Source: Glycomyces fuscus (GTDB lineage Bacteria; Actinomycetota; Actinomycetes; Streptosporangiales; Streptosporangiaceae). From it: 64,000 nucleotides of DNA. Below the pieces are notes generated by a model. That model had not been told where the DNA came from. It ran no database searches and saw only the letters and a program-made list of their open reading frames with translations. Location of the stretch: the NCBI GenBank assembly GCA_002529455.1, contig NYMS01000054.1, positions 59,616 to 123,615 on the forward strand, in the 5' to 3' direction. Both the position numbers and the translations under genes were made by a program. Shown in pieces: positions 51,602 to 60,086 of this stretch. Position 1 is the first letter of the stretch. Each line of letters begins with the position of its first letter.

Positions 51602-53044
51602 TCACCGGCCGCGCGTACCGGAGTCCCGGTAGTCGGTGTAGGTGTAGGGGTTGTCCAACACCTTCGACTCGGGGATGTCGGGGTTCATGCCCTCGGCCCA
51701 GGCCCGGTCGCCCACCGACGCGCGCAGGTGCTCGACGGTGGCCTCCACACCGCGGCGAACAGCCGCCAGGTCCACGCCCACCAGACGGTGTTCGTGCTTG
51801 ACCACACGGCCGTTGACGAGGACGGTGTGCACGTCGGCGCGCTGGGCCTGCAAGACGAGGTGCCCGTAGGGGTTGAGCAGGGGGAACGACACGGGCGAGG
51901 CGTCGTTGCGGATCAGTACCAGGTCGGCCTTGCAGCCGGGAGCGATCCGGCCCAGGTCCTCGCGGCCCAGGGCCGCTGCCCCGCCGCGCGTGGCCCACTC
52001 CACCACCTGGTCGGTACGCAGGGCGCTGTGGGTGACGGTGTCGCTCCGCTCGTGGGCGTGCTGGTGCTCGCGGGCGCGGTCGGCGCCCAGGGTGGCGCGC
52101 ATGGCGCTGAACATGTCACCGCTCTGCCACACGCTGCTGTCCACCGACAGCGACACCGGGATGCCGTGTGCGCGCACCTTCCAGGTGGGGGGATAACCCT
52201 GGCCGGCGCTCTGCTCGCTCTCGGCCGAGACCGACACCGATCCGCCGGTGGCCGCGATGCGCTGGTAGGAGTCCTGCGACAGGGAGGCCGCGTGCACGTA
52301 CACCGTCTCGGGTGTCATGAAGCCGTGCTCGTGCATGAGCCGGATGCCGTCGTCGCCGGTGGCGCCCCACACCCCGGCGTGGGTGGTGACGGCCAGGCCC
52401 AGGTCGCGGGCGGACTCGAAGGCGGGGCGTTCGGGGAACCCCGGGTCACCGGTGACGTCGAAGGCGAGCTGTAGGCCCAGCATGTCGTTGCCGCGGTGAC
52501 GCTCGACGAAGGAGCGCAGTTCGGGGCTGGTCGCCCACTCGGCGGGTGCCTGCTGGATGTTGCCGTAGGCCAGGACGTGGCGGCCGGGGACCGAGAGCAA
52601 CGCGTCGGCGGCCGCGTCGGCGTGTTCGGGGCTCTGGAGGCCGTGCGACCAGTCGACGACGGTGGTGACCCCGGCGTCCAGGGCCTCGACGGCGGCCAGT
52701 GTGTTGCCCGCGTGCACGTCGGCGGGACGGAACCGTGTGCCGTGTTCGAGGTAGTACCAGACGAAGTACTGGGCGAGGGTCCAGTCGGCCCCGTAGCCGC
52801 GCATGGCGGTCTGCCACATGTGCCGGTGGGTGTCGATCATGCCGGGCATGACCAGACCGCCGGACGCGTCGATCTCCGCGGTCCCCTCGGGCACCGTCAG
52901 GTTCGGTCCCACAGCGGCCACGCGGTCGTCGACGACCAGGACGTCGGTGCCGCCCAGAACCGTGCGCGCACTGTCCATGGGCAGTACTGTGCCGCCTCGC
53001 AGGACCACCGGTCGACCGTGGGGGAAGGCACCTGACATGTTCAC
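51602..53044 (-). CDS. TRZ/ATZ-type amidohydrolase
   Basis: A 480-residue metal-dependent hydrolase of the cytosine-deaminase-like group. Metal ligands: the HxH pair in MIDTHRHMWQ near residues 71-80, His in VTTHAGVWG, His in VYVHAASLS and Asp in SLSVDSSVW. Members deaminate purines, pterins, triazines or guanidines; the substrate is unknown. The GTG start at 53044 and an ATG six bases on share AAGGAG upstream. No transporter beside it. Cytoplasmic. Confidence 0.87.
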   Translation of the reverse strand: MNMSGAFPHGRPVVLRGGTVLPMDSARTVLGGTDVLVVDDRVAAVGPNLTVPEGTAEIDASGGLVMPGMIDTHRHMWQTAMRGYGADWTLAQYFVWYYLEHGTRFRPADVHAGNTLAAVEALDAGVTTVVDWSHGLQSPEHADAAADALLSVPGRHVLAYGNIQQAPAEWATSPELRSFVERHRGNDMLGLQLAFDVTGDPGFPERPAFESARDLGLAVTTHAGVWGATGDDGIRLMHEHGFMTPETVYVHAASLSQDSYQRIAATGGSVSVSAESEQSAGQGYPPTWKVRAHGIPVSLSVDSSVWQSGDMFSAMRATLGADRAREHQHAHERSDTVTHSALRTDQVVEWATRGGAAALGREDLGRIAPGCKADLVLIRNDASPVSFPLLNPYGHLVLQAQRADVHTVLVNGRVVKHEHRLVGVDLAAVRRGVEATVEHLRASVGDRAWAEGMNPDIPESKVLDNPYTYTDYRDSGTRGR

Positions 53045-53654
53045 GGGACTCCTTGCCGTGTGCTCCTCGCGAGCCGGTCCGCGGGGGCGCGCGGCCCTCG
53101 GCCACCCTCTGTCTCGGGCGGTGGCAGGGGAGCGGGCTGGAGGGGCCGGTACGCGAGGACGGCCGGAACGCCAGGGGAAACGAATGGGTCTTACGCAATT
53201 TTGTCATAGTTCGTGCCCGTCTCATGGCGAACTCCGTTGGCGGAGCGCGGACCCCCCAGGAGGGCGGGGGAGGGGCGCAACAGACCCCGGACATGGCTGT
53301 GGCCCGCGTCCCCCAACGCGGGCCACAGCGTGCGCGGCCAGGATGCACTGAGTGCGGTCTGGCCGCTGGGAAGGCGGATGCAGCGATGGAATACGTGTCG
53401 GAAACCCCCATTACCGACACGAGCGCTGACATCCGCGCATGGATTGTGGTGTGCGCCTCACAGGACCTGCGGGTTGGGTGCGGGTATGGGGATCGGGGTT
53501 CGGTCTGGGGCGCTTCACCTGTAAGAACGCTTCGTCTGTAGGAGGTGTTCCCGCTGGACGGACCGATTTTCGGATCGTCCGGTAAAAAGCAGGTGCGGAC
53601 TGTGCCCGCTCTCCTTAAGCTCCTGTCCACGCCCTACCCAAGAAGGCGGTTCCC
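53045..53654. other. 610-bp intergenic region with terminator-like hairpins
   Basis: No credible gene. CTGTGGCCCGCGT (53297-53309) pairs with ACGCGGGCCACAG (53316-53328). A second structure with interrupted pairing lies at about 53556-53580 (GGACG...CCGA / TCGG...CGTCC). The first 150 bases must carry the amidohydrolase promoter and the last 100 the promoter of the next gene. Confidence 0.6.
53297..53328. terminator. 13-bp perfect hairpin
   Basis: Perfect 13-bp stem with a 6-base loop CCCCCA. It stands 250 bases 5' of the leftward amidohydrolase gene and 330 bases 5' of the rightward gene at 53.6 kb, so it is not at the end of any annotated gene. This may point to an unseen transcript. Confidence 0.65.
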
Positions 53655-54050
53655 ATGCCCGCGACCCTCACCCTGTGGCGACCCGCCGGCCCCGCGGAAC
53701 TCGCCCCGGTAAGGGATTCGGGCTGGCGGGAGTGGCCGCCGCGGCTGCCTGGGCAGCCGATCTTCCACCCCGTGCCCAACGAGGACTACGCGGTGCGCAT
53801 CGCCCGCGAGTGGAACCTGCCACGTGAGGGCGAGGGGCACGTCACGCGGTTTCGCGTGGACGCGGCCTTCGCCTCCCGCTATCCGGTCCGGCAGGCCGGC
53901 GGGCGCACGATCCTGGAGCTGTGGGTGCCCGCCGAGGAGCTGGCCGGGTTCAACGACCGCCTCGTCGGCCCGATCGAGCTGGTGCGCTCCTTCCTGCCCG
54001 AGCACCCCGAGGGCGTCGTCCCCGCCAGGGGAGGCCGTCCACCGCGGTGA
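53655..54050 (+). CDS. conserved protein, often labelled ADP-ribosylation/crystallin J1
   Basis: A 131-residue protein with the pattern LWRPAGPAELAPVRDSGWRE, WPPRLPGQPIFHPVPNEDYA, HVTRFRVDAAF and ELWVPAEELAGFNDRLVGPI. This matches a small family common in actinobacteria and proteobacteria that is carried under the name ADP-ribosylation/crystallin J1, though no activity is known to me and no ADP-ribosyl transferase motif can be named. It stands alone. The ATG has AAGGCGG upstream. Probably cytoplasmic. Confidence 0.75.
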   Translation: MPATLTLWRPAGPAELAPVRDSGWREWPPRLPGQPIFHPVPNEDYAVRIAREWNLPREGEGHVTRFRVDAAFASRYPVRQAGGRTILELWVPAEELAGFNDRLVGPIELVRSFLPEHPEGVVPARGGRPPR

Positions 54051-54305
54051 CGCGGACCCGGGCCGCCGGGGCCTCGCTTCCGGTCGGGGGCCCTGGTGCG
54101 GCGGCGCGCACGCGGGGCCTTCCCGGGGCCCGTCCCGGATCGGGGAGGCCCTCCGGAGGCGGAGGCCGTTCGGACATGCCCGACCGCGGGACGGCCGCGC
54201 CTCGCTGCCGCCCCGCGGGTCTGTTCCGCGGGTCCGCCGCGGGAGGGCCCGCCTCCTCGAACCCGTGCCCTCGGGGCGGCGGGTCCGGGGAGGGGCGCCC
54301 GGAGC

Positions 54306-54464
54306 TCAGGCTCTCGGGTCGGTGACCACGAGCAGGTCGGGGTCCACGTCGGTGAGGGCGGTCATGACGTCGCCGAGGGCGTCGGCGAGCACCACGGGGT
54401 CGCGGTCGGTCCGGTCTCGGTCCTGGTGGGGAAGGTGGCGTCGGGGATCGAGGGTGATGGCCAT
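54306..54464 (-). CDS. possible 52-residue small protein
   Basis: A short frame beginning MAITLDPRRHLPHQDRDRTD and ending DPDLLVVTDPRA. The C-terminal half has typical G/C third positions and an acidic, amphipathic look. No clear ribosome site precedes the ATG. The rest of 54051-54680 holds no other candidate that I find convincing. Function unknown. Confidence 0.3.
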   Translation of the reverse strand: MAITLDPRRHLPHQDRDRTDRDPVVLADALGDVMTALTDVDPDLLVVTDPRA

Positions 54465-54680
54465 GGGGCTGCGGGCGCGCGGGCCGGGGGTGCGCCCTCC
54501 TCCTTCGCGTGTTCAGCCGTTCCGGTCGCCGTGACGCCCGGTGACCGTGCCGTTGTCGGCTTTTCCAGGGATACCAGGGAAGAGTGACATTCGGTGGATA
54601 CGGAGCGTGCCTGTGGATGAACGCGGGTCCACCGGGCGGCGCGCGCGGGAATACGGAGGCGGCACCGGGGCGTTCCGCGT

Positions 54681-54715
54681 GATAGTTTAATCGGAAAATA
54701 CTTCTTTGGAAGCTA
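54681..54715. promoter_or_regulatory. shared element upstream of the flavin monooxygenase
   Basis: Read on the minus strand, the element runs TAGCTTCCAAAGAAGTA, then an AT-rich 10 bases, then AAACTATC. It ends 16 bases before the ATG of the monooxygenase. The same motif at 61764-61798 lies 16 bases before the FMN reductase ATG in the same orientation relative to the gene. Confidence 0.75.
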
Positions 54716-54731
54716 TCTAGGGGAGCGGGCC

Positions 54732-55841
54732 ATGCAGTTCGGAATCTTCTCGGTGAGCGACGTGACCACCGACCCCACGACCGGCCGCACGCCGACCGAG
54801 GCCGAGCGCGTCAAGGCGATGGTGGCCATCGCGCTCAAGGCCGAGGAGGTCGGCCTGGACGTCTTCGCCACCGGCGAGCACCACAACCCGCCGTTCGTGG
54901 CCTCCTCGCCGACCACGATGCTCGGCTACATCGCGGCCAGGACCGAGAAGCTCATCCTGTCCACCTCCACCACGCTGATCACCACCAACGACCCGGTGAA
55001 GATCGCCGAGGACTTCGCCATGCTCCAGCACCTGGCGGACGGCCGGGTGGACCTGATGATGGGCCGCGGCAACACCGGCCCCGTCTACCCCTGGTTCGGG
55101 CAGGACATCCGCCAGGGCATCCCGCTGGCCCTGGAGAACTACAACCTGCTGCACCGGCTCTGGCGCGAGGACGTGGTGGACTGGGAGGGCAAGTTCCGCA
55201 CCCCGCTGCAGGGCTTCACCTCCACGCCGCGCCCCCTGGACGACGTGCCGCCCTTCGTCTGGCACGGCTCCATCCGCAGCCCGGAGATCGCCGAGCAGGC
55301 CGCCTACTACGGTGACGGCTTCTTCCACAACAACATCTTCTGGCCCGCCACGCACACCAAGAAGCTCATCTCGCTCTACCGCCGCCGCTTCGAGCACTAC
55401 GGCCACGGCAGGGCCGAGGAGGCCATCGTCGGCCTGGGCGGACAGGTGTTCATGCGCAGGAACTCCCAGGACGCGGTCCGGGAGTTTCGGCCCTACTTCG
55501 ACAACGCGCCGGTCTACGGCGGCGGCCCCTCCCTGGAGGAGTTCACCCGCGAGACCCCGCTGACCGTCGGCAGCCCGCAGGAGGTCATCGACCGCACGCT
55601 GACCTTCCGCGACTCCTTCGGCCACTACCAGCGCCAGCTCTTCCTCATGGACCACGCGGGTCTGCCGCTCAAGACGGTCCTGGAGCAGCTGGACCTGCTC
55701 GGCGAGGAGGTCGTGCCGGTGCTGCGCAAGGAGTTCGCCGCCGGGCGGCCCGCGCACGTGCCCGACGCGCCCACCCACGCCTCGCTGCTGGCGGCCAGGC
55801 GGGACGCGCGGGCCGCGTCCGGCCAGGACGGGCGGCAGTAG
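54732..55841 (+). CDS. LLM-class flavin-dependent monooxygenase (CE1758-type)
   Basis: A 369-residue bacterial-luciferase-like enzyme. It begins MQFGIFSVSDVTTDPTTGRT; the flavin-fold landmarks are AEEVGLDVFATGEHHNPPFV near residues 36-55, LADGRVDLMMGRGN near 100-113 and DGFFHNNIFW. It resembles the CE1758 family, which works with a CE1759-type NAD(P)H FMN reductase; such a gene lies at 61.1 kb. It would use reduced FMN and oxygen on an unknown substrate. The ATG is preceded by CTAGGGGAG. Confidence 0.87.
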   Translation: MQFGIFSVSDVTTDPTTGRTPTEAERVKAMVAIALKAEEVGLDVFATGEHHNPPFVASSPTTMLGYIAARTEKLILSTSTTLITTNDPVKIAEDFAMLQHLADGRVDLMMGRGNTGPVYPWFGQDIRQGIPLALENYNLLHRLWREDVVDWEGKFRTPLQGFTSTPRPLDDVPPFVWHGSIRSPEIAEQAAYYGDGFFHNNIFWPATHTKKLISLYRRRFEHYGHGRAEEAIVGLGGQVFMRRNSQDAVREFRPYFDNAPVYGGGPSLEEFTRETPLTVGSPQEVIDRTLTFRDSFGHYQRQLFLMDHAGLPLKTVLEQLDLLGEEVVPVLRKEFAAGRPAHVPDAPTHASLLAARRDARAASGQDGRQ

Positions 55842-55853
55842 GACCACCCCTTC

Positions 55854-55894
55854 GGCCCGGGCCGTGGGACGCGGGGGCGTCCACGGCCCGGGCC
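55854..55894. terminator. bidirectional hairpin between convergent genes
   Basis: GGCCCGGGCCGTG pairs with CACGGCCCGGGCC, continued after a one-base bulge by GACGC/GCGTC. It lies between the monooxygenase and BCCT transporter genes, which end towards each other. Confidence 0.85.
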
Positions 55895-56025
55895 CCGCCG
55901 TGTCGGGAGCCCGAAGGGGGGCCTCGGGCCCTCCCGGGGCCCGGGAGGGCCCGGAACGGCGGGGCGCCCGCCTCTCCGCGCGCCCGGGCTCGGGCGGGAG
56001 GGGCGGGCGCCCGGGGAGGCGCCGT

Positions 56026-57651
56026 CTAGCCGACCGGCTCCTCCACCCGCGGTGCACGGGCGGCCCCGCCTTCGTCCACGTCCTCGTCCTCGGACCCGTC
56101 CGGGGAGGGGCGCGGGGCGACGATGCCCTGCTCGACCGCCATGTCGCGCAGCAGCGGGTGCGTGGTCCACAGCGTCGGCAGCATGATCAGGCCGACGGGC
56201 ACCGCGGTCACCACGATGAAGGACTGCAGCGCCTGGATCCCGCCTTCCCCCACCAGGAGCAGGGCGACGGCGGCCAGGCCCATCCCCACGCACCAGAACG
56301 CGCGGACCAGGCCCGAGGGCTCGCCCTCGTGCATGCTGGAGACCGAGATGGCGTAGGACATCGAGTCGAGCGTGGACGCCAGGAAGATCAGTGCGACCAG
56401 CACCGTCAGCACGCCCAGCACCGCGGTCAGCGGCAGCGCGTCCAGGATGGCCAGCGCCGCGGCGGGAAGGCCGTCCTCGGCGTAGGGGCCCGTGATCGCA
56501 CCCGGGTCCCGCTGCTCCAGCCAGATGCCGGTGCCGCCCAGCGCCGTGAACCAGACCGTGGTCACCACCGTGGGCAGCACCGTAGCCCCGACGTAGATGT
56601 CGCGCACGGTGCGGCCCCGGGAGATGCGGGCGAAGAAGATCGCCATCATGGGGCCGAAACCGAGGAACCAGCCGAAGAAGAACAGGGTCCAGTACCCGAG
56701 CCACTGCTCGTCGCCCGTGTACAGGGCCATGGGCAGGAACTCCTGGGCGTGCACGACGCTCGCCTCGAGGTAGAGGTTCGCGACGAAGGGCGGCGACGCC
56801 ATGCCGACGACGGCCACGATGAGGAGCAGGGCCACCCAGACGTTGGCCCGGCTCAGCAGCTGGATGCCCTTGTGGATCCCGCTCAGCACCGACACCGCGG
56901 CCACGGCGGTCAGGCCCAGGATGATCGTCGCCTGGACGGCGTAGGTGTCGGGCAGCCCGAACAGCCTGCCGCCGATGTAGGAGATCTGGAGCCCGAGGAA
57001 GCCGATGGGCCCCACGGTTCCGGCGACCACGGCGAGCACGCAGCTGATGTCGACGACCGTGCCGATCCAGTGCGTGCGCACGCGCTCGCCCATGACCGGC
57101 CACAGCAGGGTGCGCGGACGCAGCGGCATGCCCTTCTCGACTCCGCGCATCATGACCAGGGTGGCCAGCGAACCGCCGACCGCCCAGCCGATGAAGCCCC
57201 AGTGGACGAAGCTCTGCGCCATCGCGATCGCCGCGTCGCCGCTCCCGCCCGCCTGGTCGGCGTACTGCGGTGGCGGGGAGGCGTAGTGGGCGATGGGTTC
57301 GGCCGCCGCCCAGAACACCCCTCCGGCGGCCAGGAGGGTGGTGGTGATCATCGCGACCCAGGTGAACCGGTTGAACTCGGGTCCGCCGGAGCCGCCCATG
57401 CGTACCCGGCCGTAGCGGGAGAAGGCCAGGACGGTGATGACGACGAAGGTGGCCAGCATCAGCAGCTGCCAGTAGGCGCCGAACCAGTGCGCGGACCAGG
57501 TGAAGGCCGTGTCCACGGCGGCTCCGACCGCGCGGGGGGAGACCAGGGCCGCGAGGACGAAGGCGGTCATCAGGGCGCCGGAGGTGCCCATGACCCAGGG
57601 ATCGGAACGTCTGCCTCGCGCGGACGCGCGTGAGCGCAGAGTGGAGAACAT
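56026..57651 (-). CDS. BCCT family transporter
   Basis: A membrane protein of about 541 residues with 12 predicted helices, similar to betaine-choline-carnitine transporters. GVFWAAAEPIAHYASPPP near residues 115-132 is the typical TM3-side segment and ARISRGRTVRDIYVGATVLP follows TM8. In TM8 the sequence is TLFFFGWFLGFGPMMAIFFA; choline and betaine carriers have two extra Trp here, so the substrate is probably different. The start is uncertain: ATG at 57651 with no strong ribosome site, or ATG at 57720 adding 23 residues. The C-terminus is acidic. It lies downstream of dhaL on the same strand. Confidence 0.82.
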   Translation of the reverse strand: MFSTLRSRASARGRRSDPWVMGTSGALMTAFVLAALVSPRAVGAAVDTAFTWSAHWFGAYWQLLMLATFVVITVLAFSRYGRVRMGGSGGPEFNRFTWVAMITTTLLAAGGVFWAAAEPIAHYASPPPQYADQAGGSGDAAIAMAQSFVHWGFIGWAVGGSLATLVMMRGVEKGMPLRPRTLLWPVMGERVRTHWIGTVVDISCVLAVVAGTVGPIGFLGLQISYIGGRLFGLPDTYAVQATIILGLTAVAAVSVLSGIHKGIQLLSRANVWVALLLIVAVVGMASPPFVANLYLEASVVHAQEFLPMALYTGDEQWLGYWTLFFFGWFLGFGPMMAIFFARISRGRTVRDIYVGATVLPTVVTTVWFTALGGTGIWLEQRDPGAITGPYAEDGLPAAALAILDALPLTAVLGVLTVLVALIFLASTLDSMSYAISVSSMHEGEPSGLVRAFWCVGMGLAAVALLLVGEGGIQALQSFIVVTAVPVGLIMLPTLWTTHPLLRDMAVEQGIVAPRPSPDGSEDEDVDEGGAARAPRVEEPVG

Positions 57652-58098
57652 GGAGTAGAGGAAGCCCCTCGAATGGATGCACCGGCCGGGACACGCCGCA
57701 GCCGGTATCTGAAGCTCCATGCGCTGTGCGCGCGTGGCGGTCGCCGGGAACGACCGCCCGGTCTCACGGCCGGCGCGGCAGGCGCGGCATGGAGGAGGCG
57801 GAGCGTCAGACGCAGCCCCACCCGGTCGCCGACGGGCGCTGACAGAAGGGGGGCGAGGGGGAGCGACCCCCTGGTCCCGCGACGGTCGGCGCGACGACGA
57901 CGTTCCACACTATCCCAAGGCCAGACGTGTGTCCGTGTGAGGGTAAACACTGCTGACGCGGGTTTGGGCGGGTGCGGTGCGCGGGCTCGGAGCGGCGGAC
58001 GGTCCCGCCACAGTCCGGAGCCGCTGTGACGAGGGCGGTCCGCACCGGTGTCGGCGGAGGGCGGTCCGCACCGTCCACGGCGCGGACCGCCCAGCGGC
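57652..58098. other. dhaKL/BCCT intergenic region
   Basis: The first part, about 57880-57970, is less GC-rich and probably holds the BCCT promoter. A 17-base direct repeat GAGGGCGGTCCGCACCG occurs at 58031-58047 and 58057-58073. GGGCGGTCCGC (58059-58069) pairs with GCGGACCGCCC (58082-58092) as the probable dhaL terminator. No gene seen. Confidence 0.6.
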
Positions 58099-58740
58099 TC
58101 AGGCGCCGACGACCCCCTGCGCCGCCCGGTAGAACAGGGCGATGGTCACCGCGCCGGGGTCCGGGCTGCCCAGGGCGGCCTCGCCCACGTAGCTGGTACG
58201 GCCCCGGCGGCCGAGCAGGTCGCTGGTGCCGTCCGCGCCCGCCCGCGCGGCCTCCGCCGCCGCCCGCAGCCCGGCGTGCAGCCCCTCGCCGTTGCCGACC
58301 GCCCGGGACAGGGCCTCGGACGCCGGGGCGATGGCGTCGACCATGGTGCGGTCCCCGACCTCGGCCGACCCCAGCCGGTTCAGGGTCGCCCACCCGTTCG
58401 CGGTGGCCTCGGCCACCGTCGCCAGGGTGAACGCCCCGGCGTCGGCGCCCGCCTTGCCGAACTCGCGGAACCACATGCCGAACAGCGGGCCGCTGGTGCC
58501 GCCGCTGTGGCCGAGGAAGGTCTCGCCCATCACCTGGAAGGGCTGCCCTGCCGCGCCCGTGCCGACGGCGTCGGCCAGGGCCTCGCGCGTGCGGCGCAGC
58601 GCGGTGGTCATGTTGGTGCCGAAGTCGCCGTCGCCGCTGCGGCGGTCCAGGTCGGTGAGGTACTCGCCCTCCTCCTCGACCGCGTCGATGAAGGCCTGCA
58701 CCCACCGCTCGACGTCGGAGGGACTGAGCTGCTCTGCCAT
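58099..58740 (-). CDS. dhaL: DhaL-type dihydroxyacetone kinase ATP-binding subunit
   Basis: A 213-residue all-helical DhaL protein. The metal and ADP site is DLDRRSGDGDFGTNMTTAL near residues 30-48, and the nucleotide cap regions are ETFLGHSGGTSGPLFGMWF and RRGRTSYVGEAALG. It phosphorylates a ketose held by DhaK, with ATP or a PTS donor. There is no DhaM here, and the fit with ATP use is open. It follows dhaK by 36 bases on the same strand. Confidence 0.88.
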   Translation of the reverse strand: MAEQLSPSDVERWVQAFIDAVEEEGEYLTDLDRRSGDGDFGTNMTTALRRTREALADAVGTGAAGQPFQVMGETFLGHSGGTSGPLFGMWFREFGKAGADAGAFTLATVAEATANGWATLNRLGSAEVGDRTMVDAIAPASEALSRAVGNGEGLHAGLRAAAEAARAGADGTSDLLGRRGRTSYVGEAALGSPDPGAVTIALFYRAAQGVVGA

Positions 58741-58776
58741 GCCGGTGCTCCCCGTGTGGACTGTGGTGGGACGGAA

Positions 58777-59775
58777 CTACCAGGTCAGCGCGGGCGTGGC
58801 GGCCGGAGCGTCCCACAGCTCCAGCACCTCGTCGTCGGCCCGCACCAGGGTGACCGAACAGCCGGCCATGTCCAGGGAGGTCACGTAGGACCCCACGAGC
58901 GAGCGGGCCACCTCGATCCCGGCGGCGTCGAGGACGCGCCGCGCCTCGCGGAACACCCCGTACAGCTCCAGGTCGGAGGTGGCGCCCAGGCCGTTGACGA
59001 TGGCGACCACCCGTTCCCCCCGCCCCAGCTCCAACGCCTCCACCAGCGGCGAGACCATCGGGGGCACGAGCTCGCGCGAGGGGCCGAAGGCCCGCCGCTC
59101 GCGGGCCCGCTCGCCGTGGATACCCACGCCGAACTCGACCTCGTCCCCGGGCAGCTCGAACGAGGGCCGCGACTGCCCCGGGTGGGCGCCCGCGGCCAGT
59201 GCCACGGACAGGGTGCGGCTGTGCGCCGCGACCCGGCGCCCGAGCGCGGCCAGCTCCGCCAGGCCGGCGCCGCGCTCGGCCGCGGCGCCGCAGACCTTCT
59301 CCACCGCCACGACCGCCGCCGTGCCCCGGCGGCCGGGACCCCCGCCGTCACCGGTGTCGGTGGCCAGGTCGTCGTCGACCAGGACGATCTCGCTCTCCAC
59401 GCCCTCGTCGGCCAGCAGCTCACCGGCGATGCGGAAGTTGAGCACGTCACCGGTGTAGTTCTTGACCACGTGCAGGACGCCCCGCCCCGTGTCGGCGGCC
59501 TGGGAGGCCGCCCGGATCTGCACGGCCGTGGGCGAGGCGAAGACGGCCCCCGGCACGGCGGCGTCGAGCATGCCGGTGCCCACGAAGCCCACGTGCAGGG
59601 GCTCGTGGCCCGAGCCGCCGCCGGAGACCACCGCGACCTTGTCCTGGGCGGGGCGGGCGCGCACGACGTAGGCGGGGTCGGCGTTGAGGCGCACGTGGTG
59701 CGGCCAGGCCGCGGCGAACCCCTCCAGCGCCTCGGGCACCACGTCGCCCGGCTCGTTGATGAACTGTCTTCGCAT
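58777..59775 (-). CDS. dhaK: DhaK-type dihydroxyacetone kinase substrate-binding subunit
   Basis: A 332-residue DhaK protein. KVAVVSGGGSGHEPLHVGFV near residues 46-65 is the conserved substrate-loop, HVVKNYTGDVLNF follows, and the substrate-binding His is in GIHGER (about H220). DAK-family kinases act on dihydroxyacetone or, in actinobacteria, on erythrulose and related C4 ketoses. The ATG has ACGGAGC upstream. It is divergent from the PdxA-like gene across 311 bases. Confidence 0.9.
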   Translation of the reverse strand: MRRQFINEPGDVVPEALEGFAAAWPHHVRLNADPAYVVRARPAQDKVAVVSGGGSGHEPLHVGFVGTGMLDAAVPGAVFASPTAVQIRAASQAADTGRGVLHVVKNYTGDVLNFRIAGELLADEGVESEIVLVDDDLATDTGDGGGPGRRGTAAVVAVEKVCGAAAERGAGLAELAALGRRVAAHSRTLSVALAAGAHPGQSRPSFELPGDEVEFGVGIHGERARERRAFGPSRELVPPMVSPLVEALELGRGERVVAIVNGLGATSDLELYGVFREARRVLDAAGIEVARSLVGSYVTSLDMAGCSVTLVRADDEVLELWDAPAATPALTW

Positions 59776-60086
59776 CGGCACGCTCCGTAGATCTCGCGGC
59801 GTCCCTCTCCGGCGCCGTATGCGACATAGCCGTGCGCCGCCCCGCCCAAACGTCCCCGGCGGCGTCGTTCCCGGAGGGGGCCCGCACCCCGTCTCCGGCC
59901 GGTGGCGCGTGGGCGGCCCCGGGGCGGGGAGGGCGGCCCCGGGACGCGCCCGCCGCGTCGGACCGGCCACCGCCGGGTGGAGGGGGTCTCCCGGGTCCCT
60001 CCGGGGAAGACTTCGAGTCGACGAGAGCGAACCGGCCGTGCGGCGCCCGTCCCCGGGACGGGCCGGCCGCGTCGAGGAGGACCAGC
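59776..60086. other. divergent promoter region of dhaK and pdxA
   Basis: The 311 bases between the two ATGs have no gene. AGGAGGACC lies before pdxA and ACGGAGC before dhaK. A less GC-rich patch at about 59815-59835 (TATGTCGCATACG on the minus strand) may contain the leftward -10. No clear operator is seen. Confidence 0.5.
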
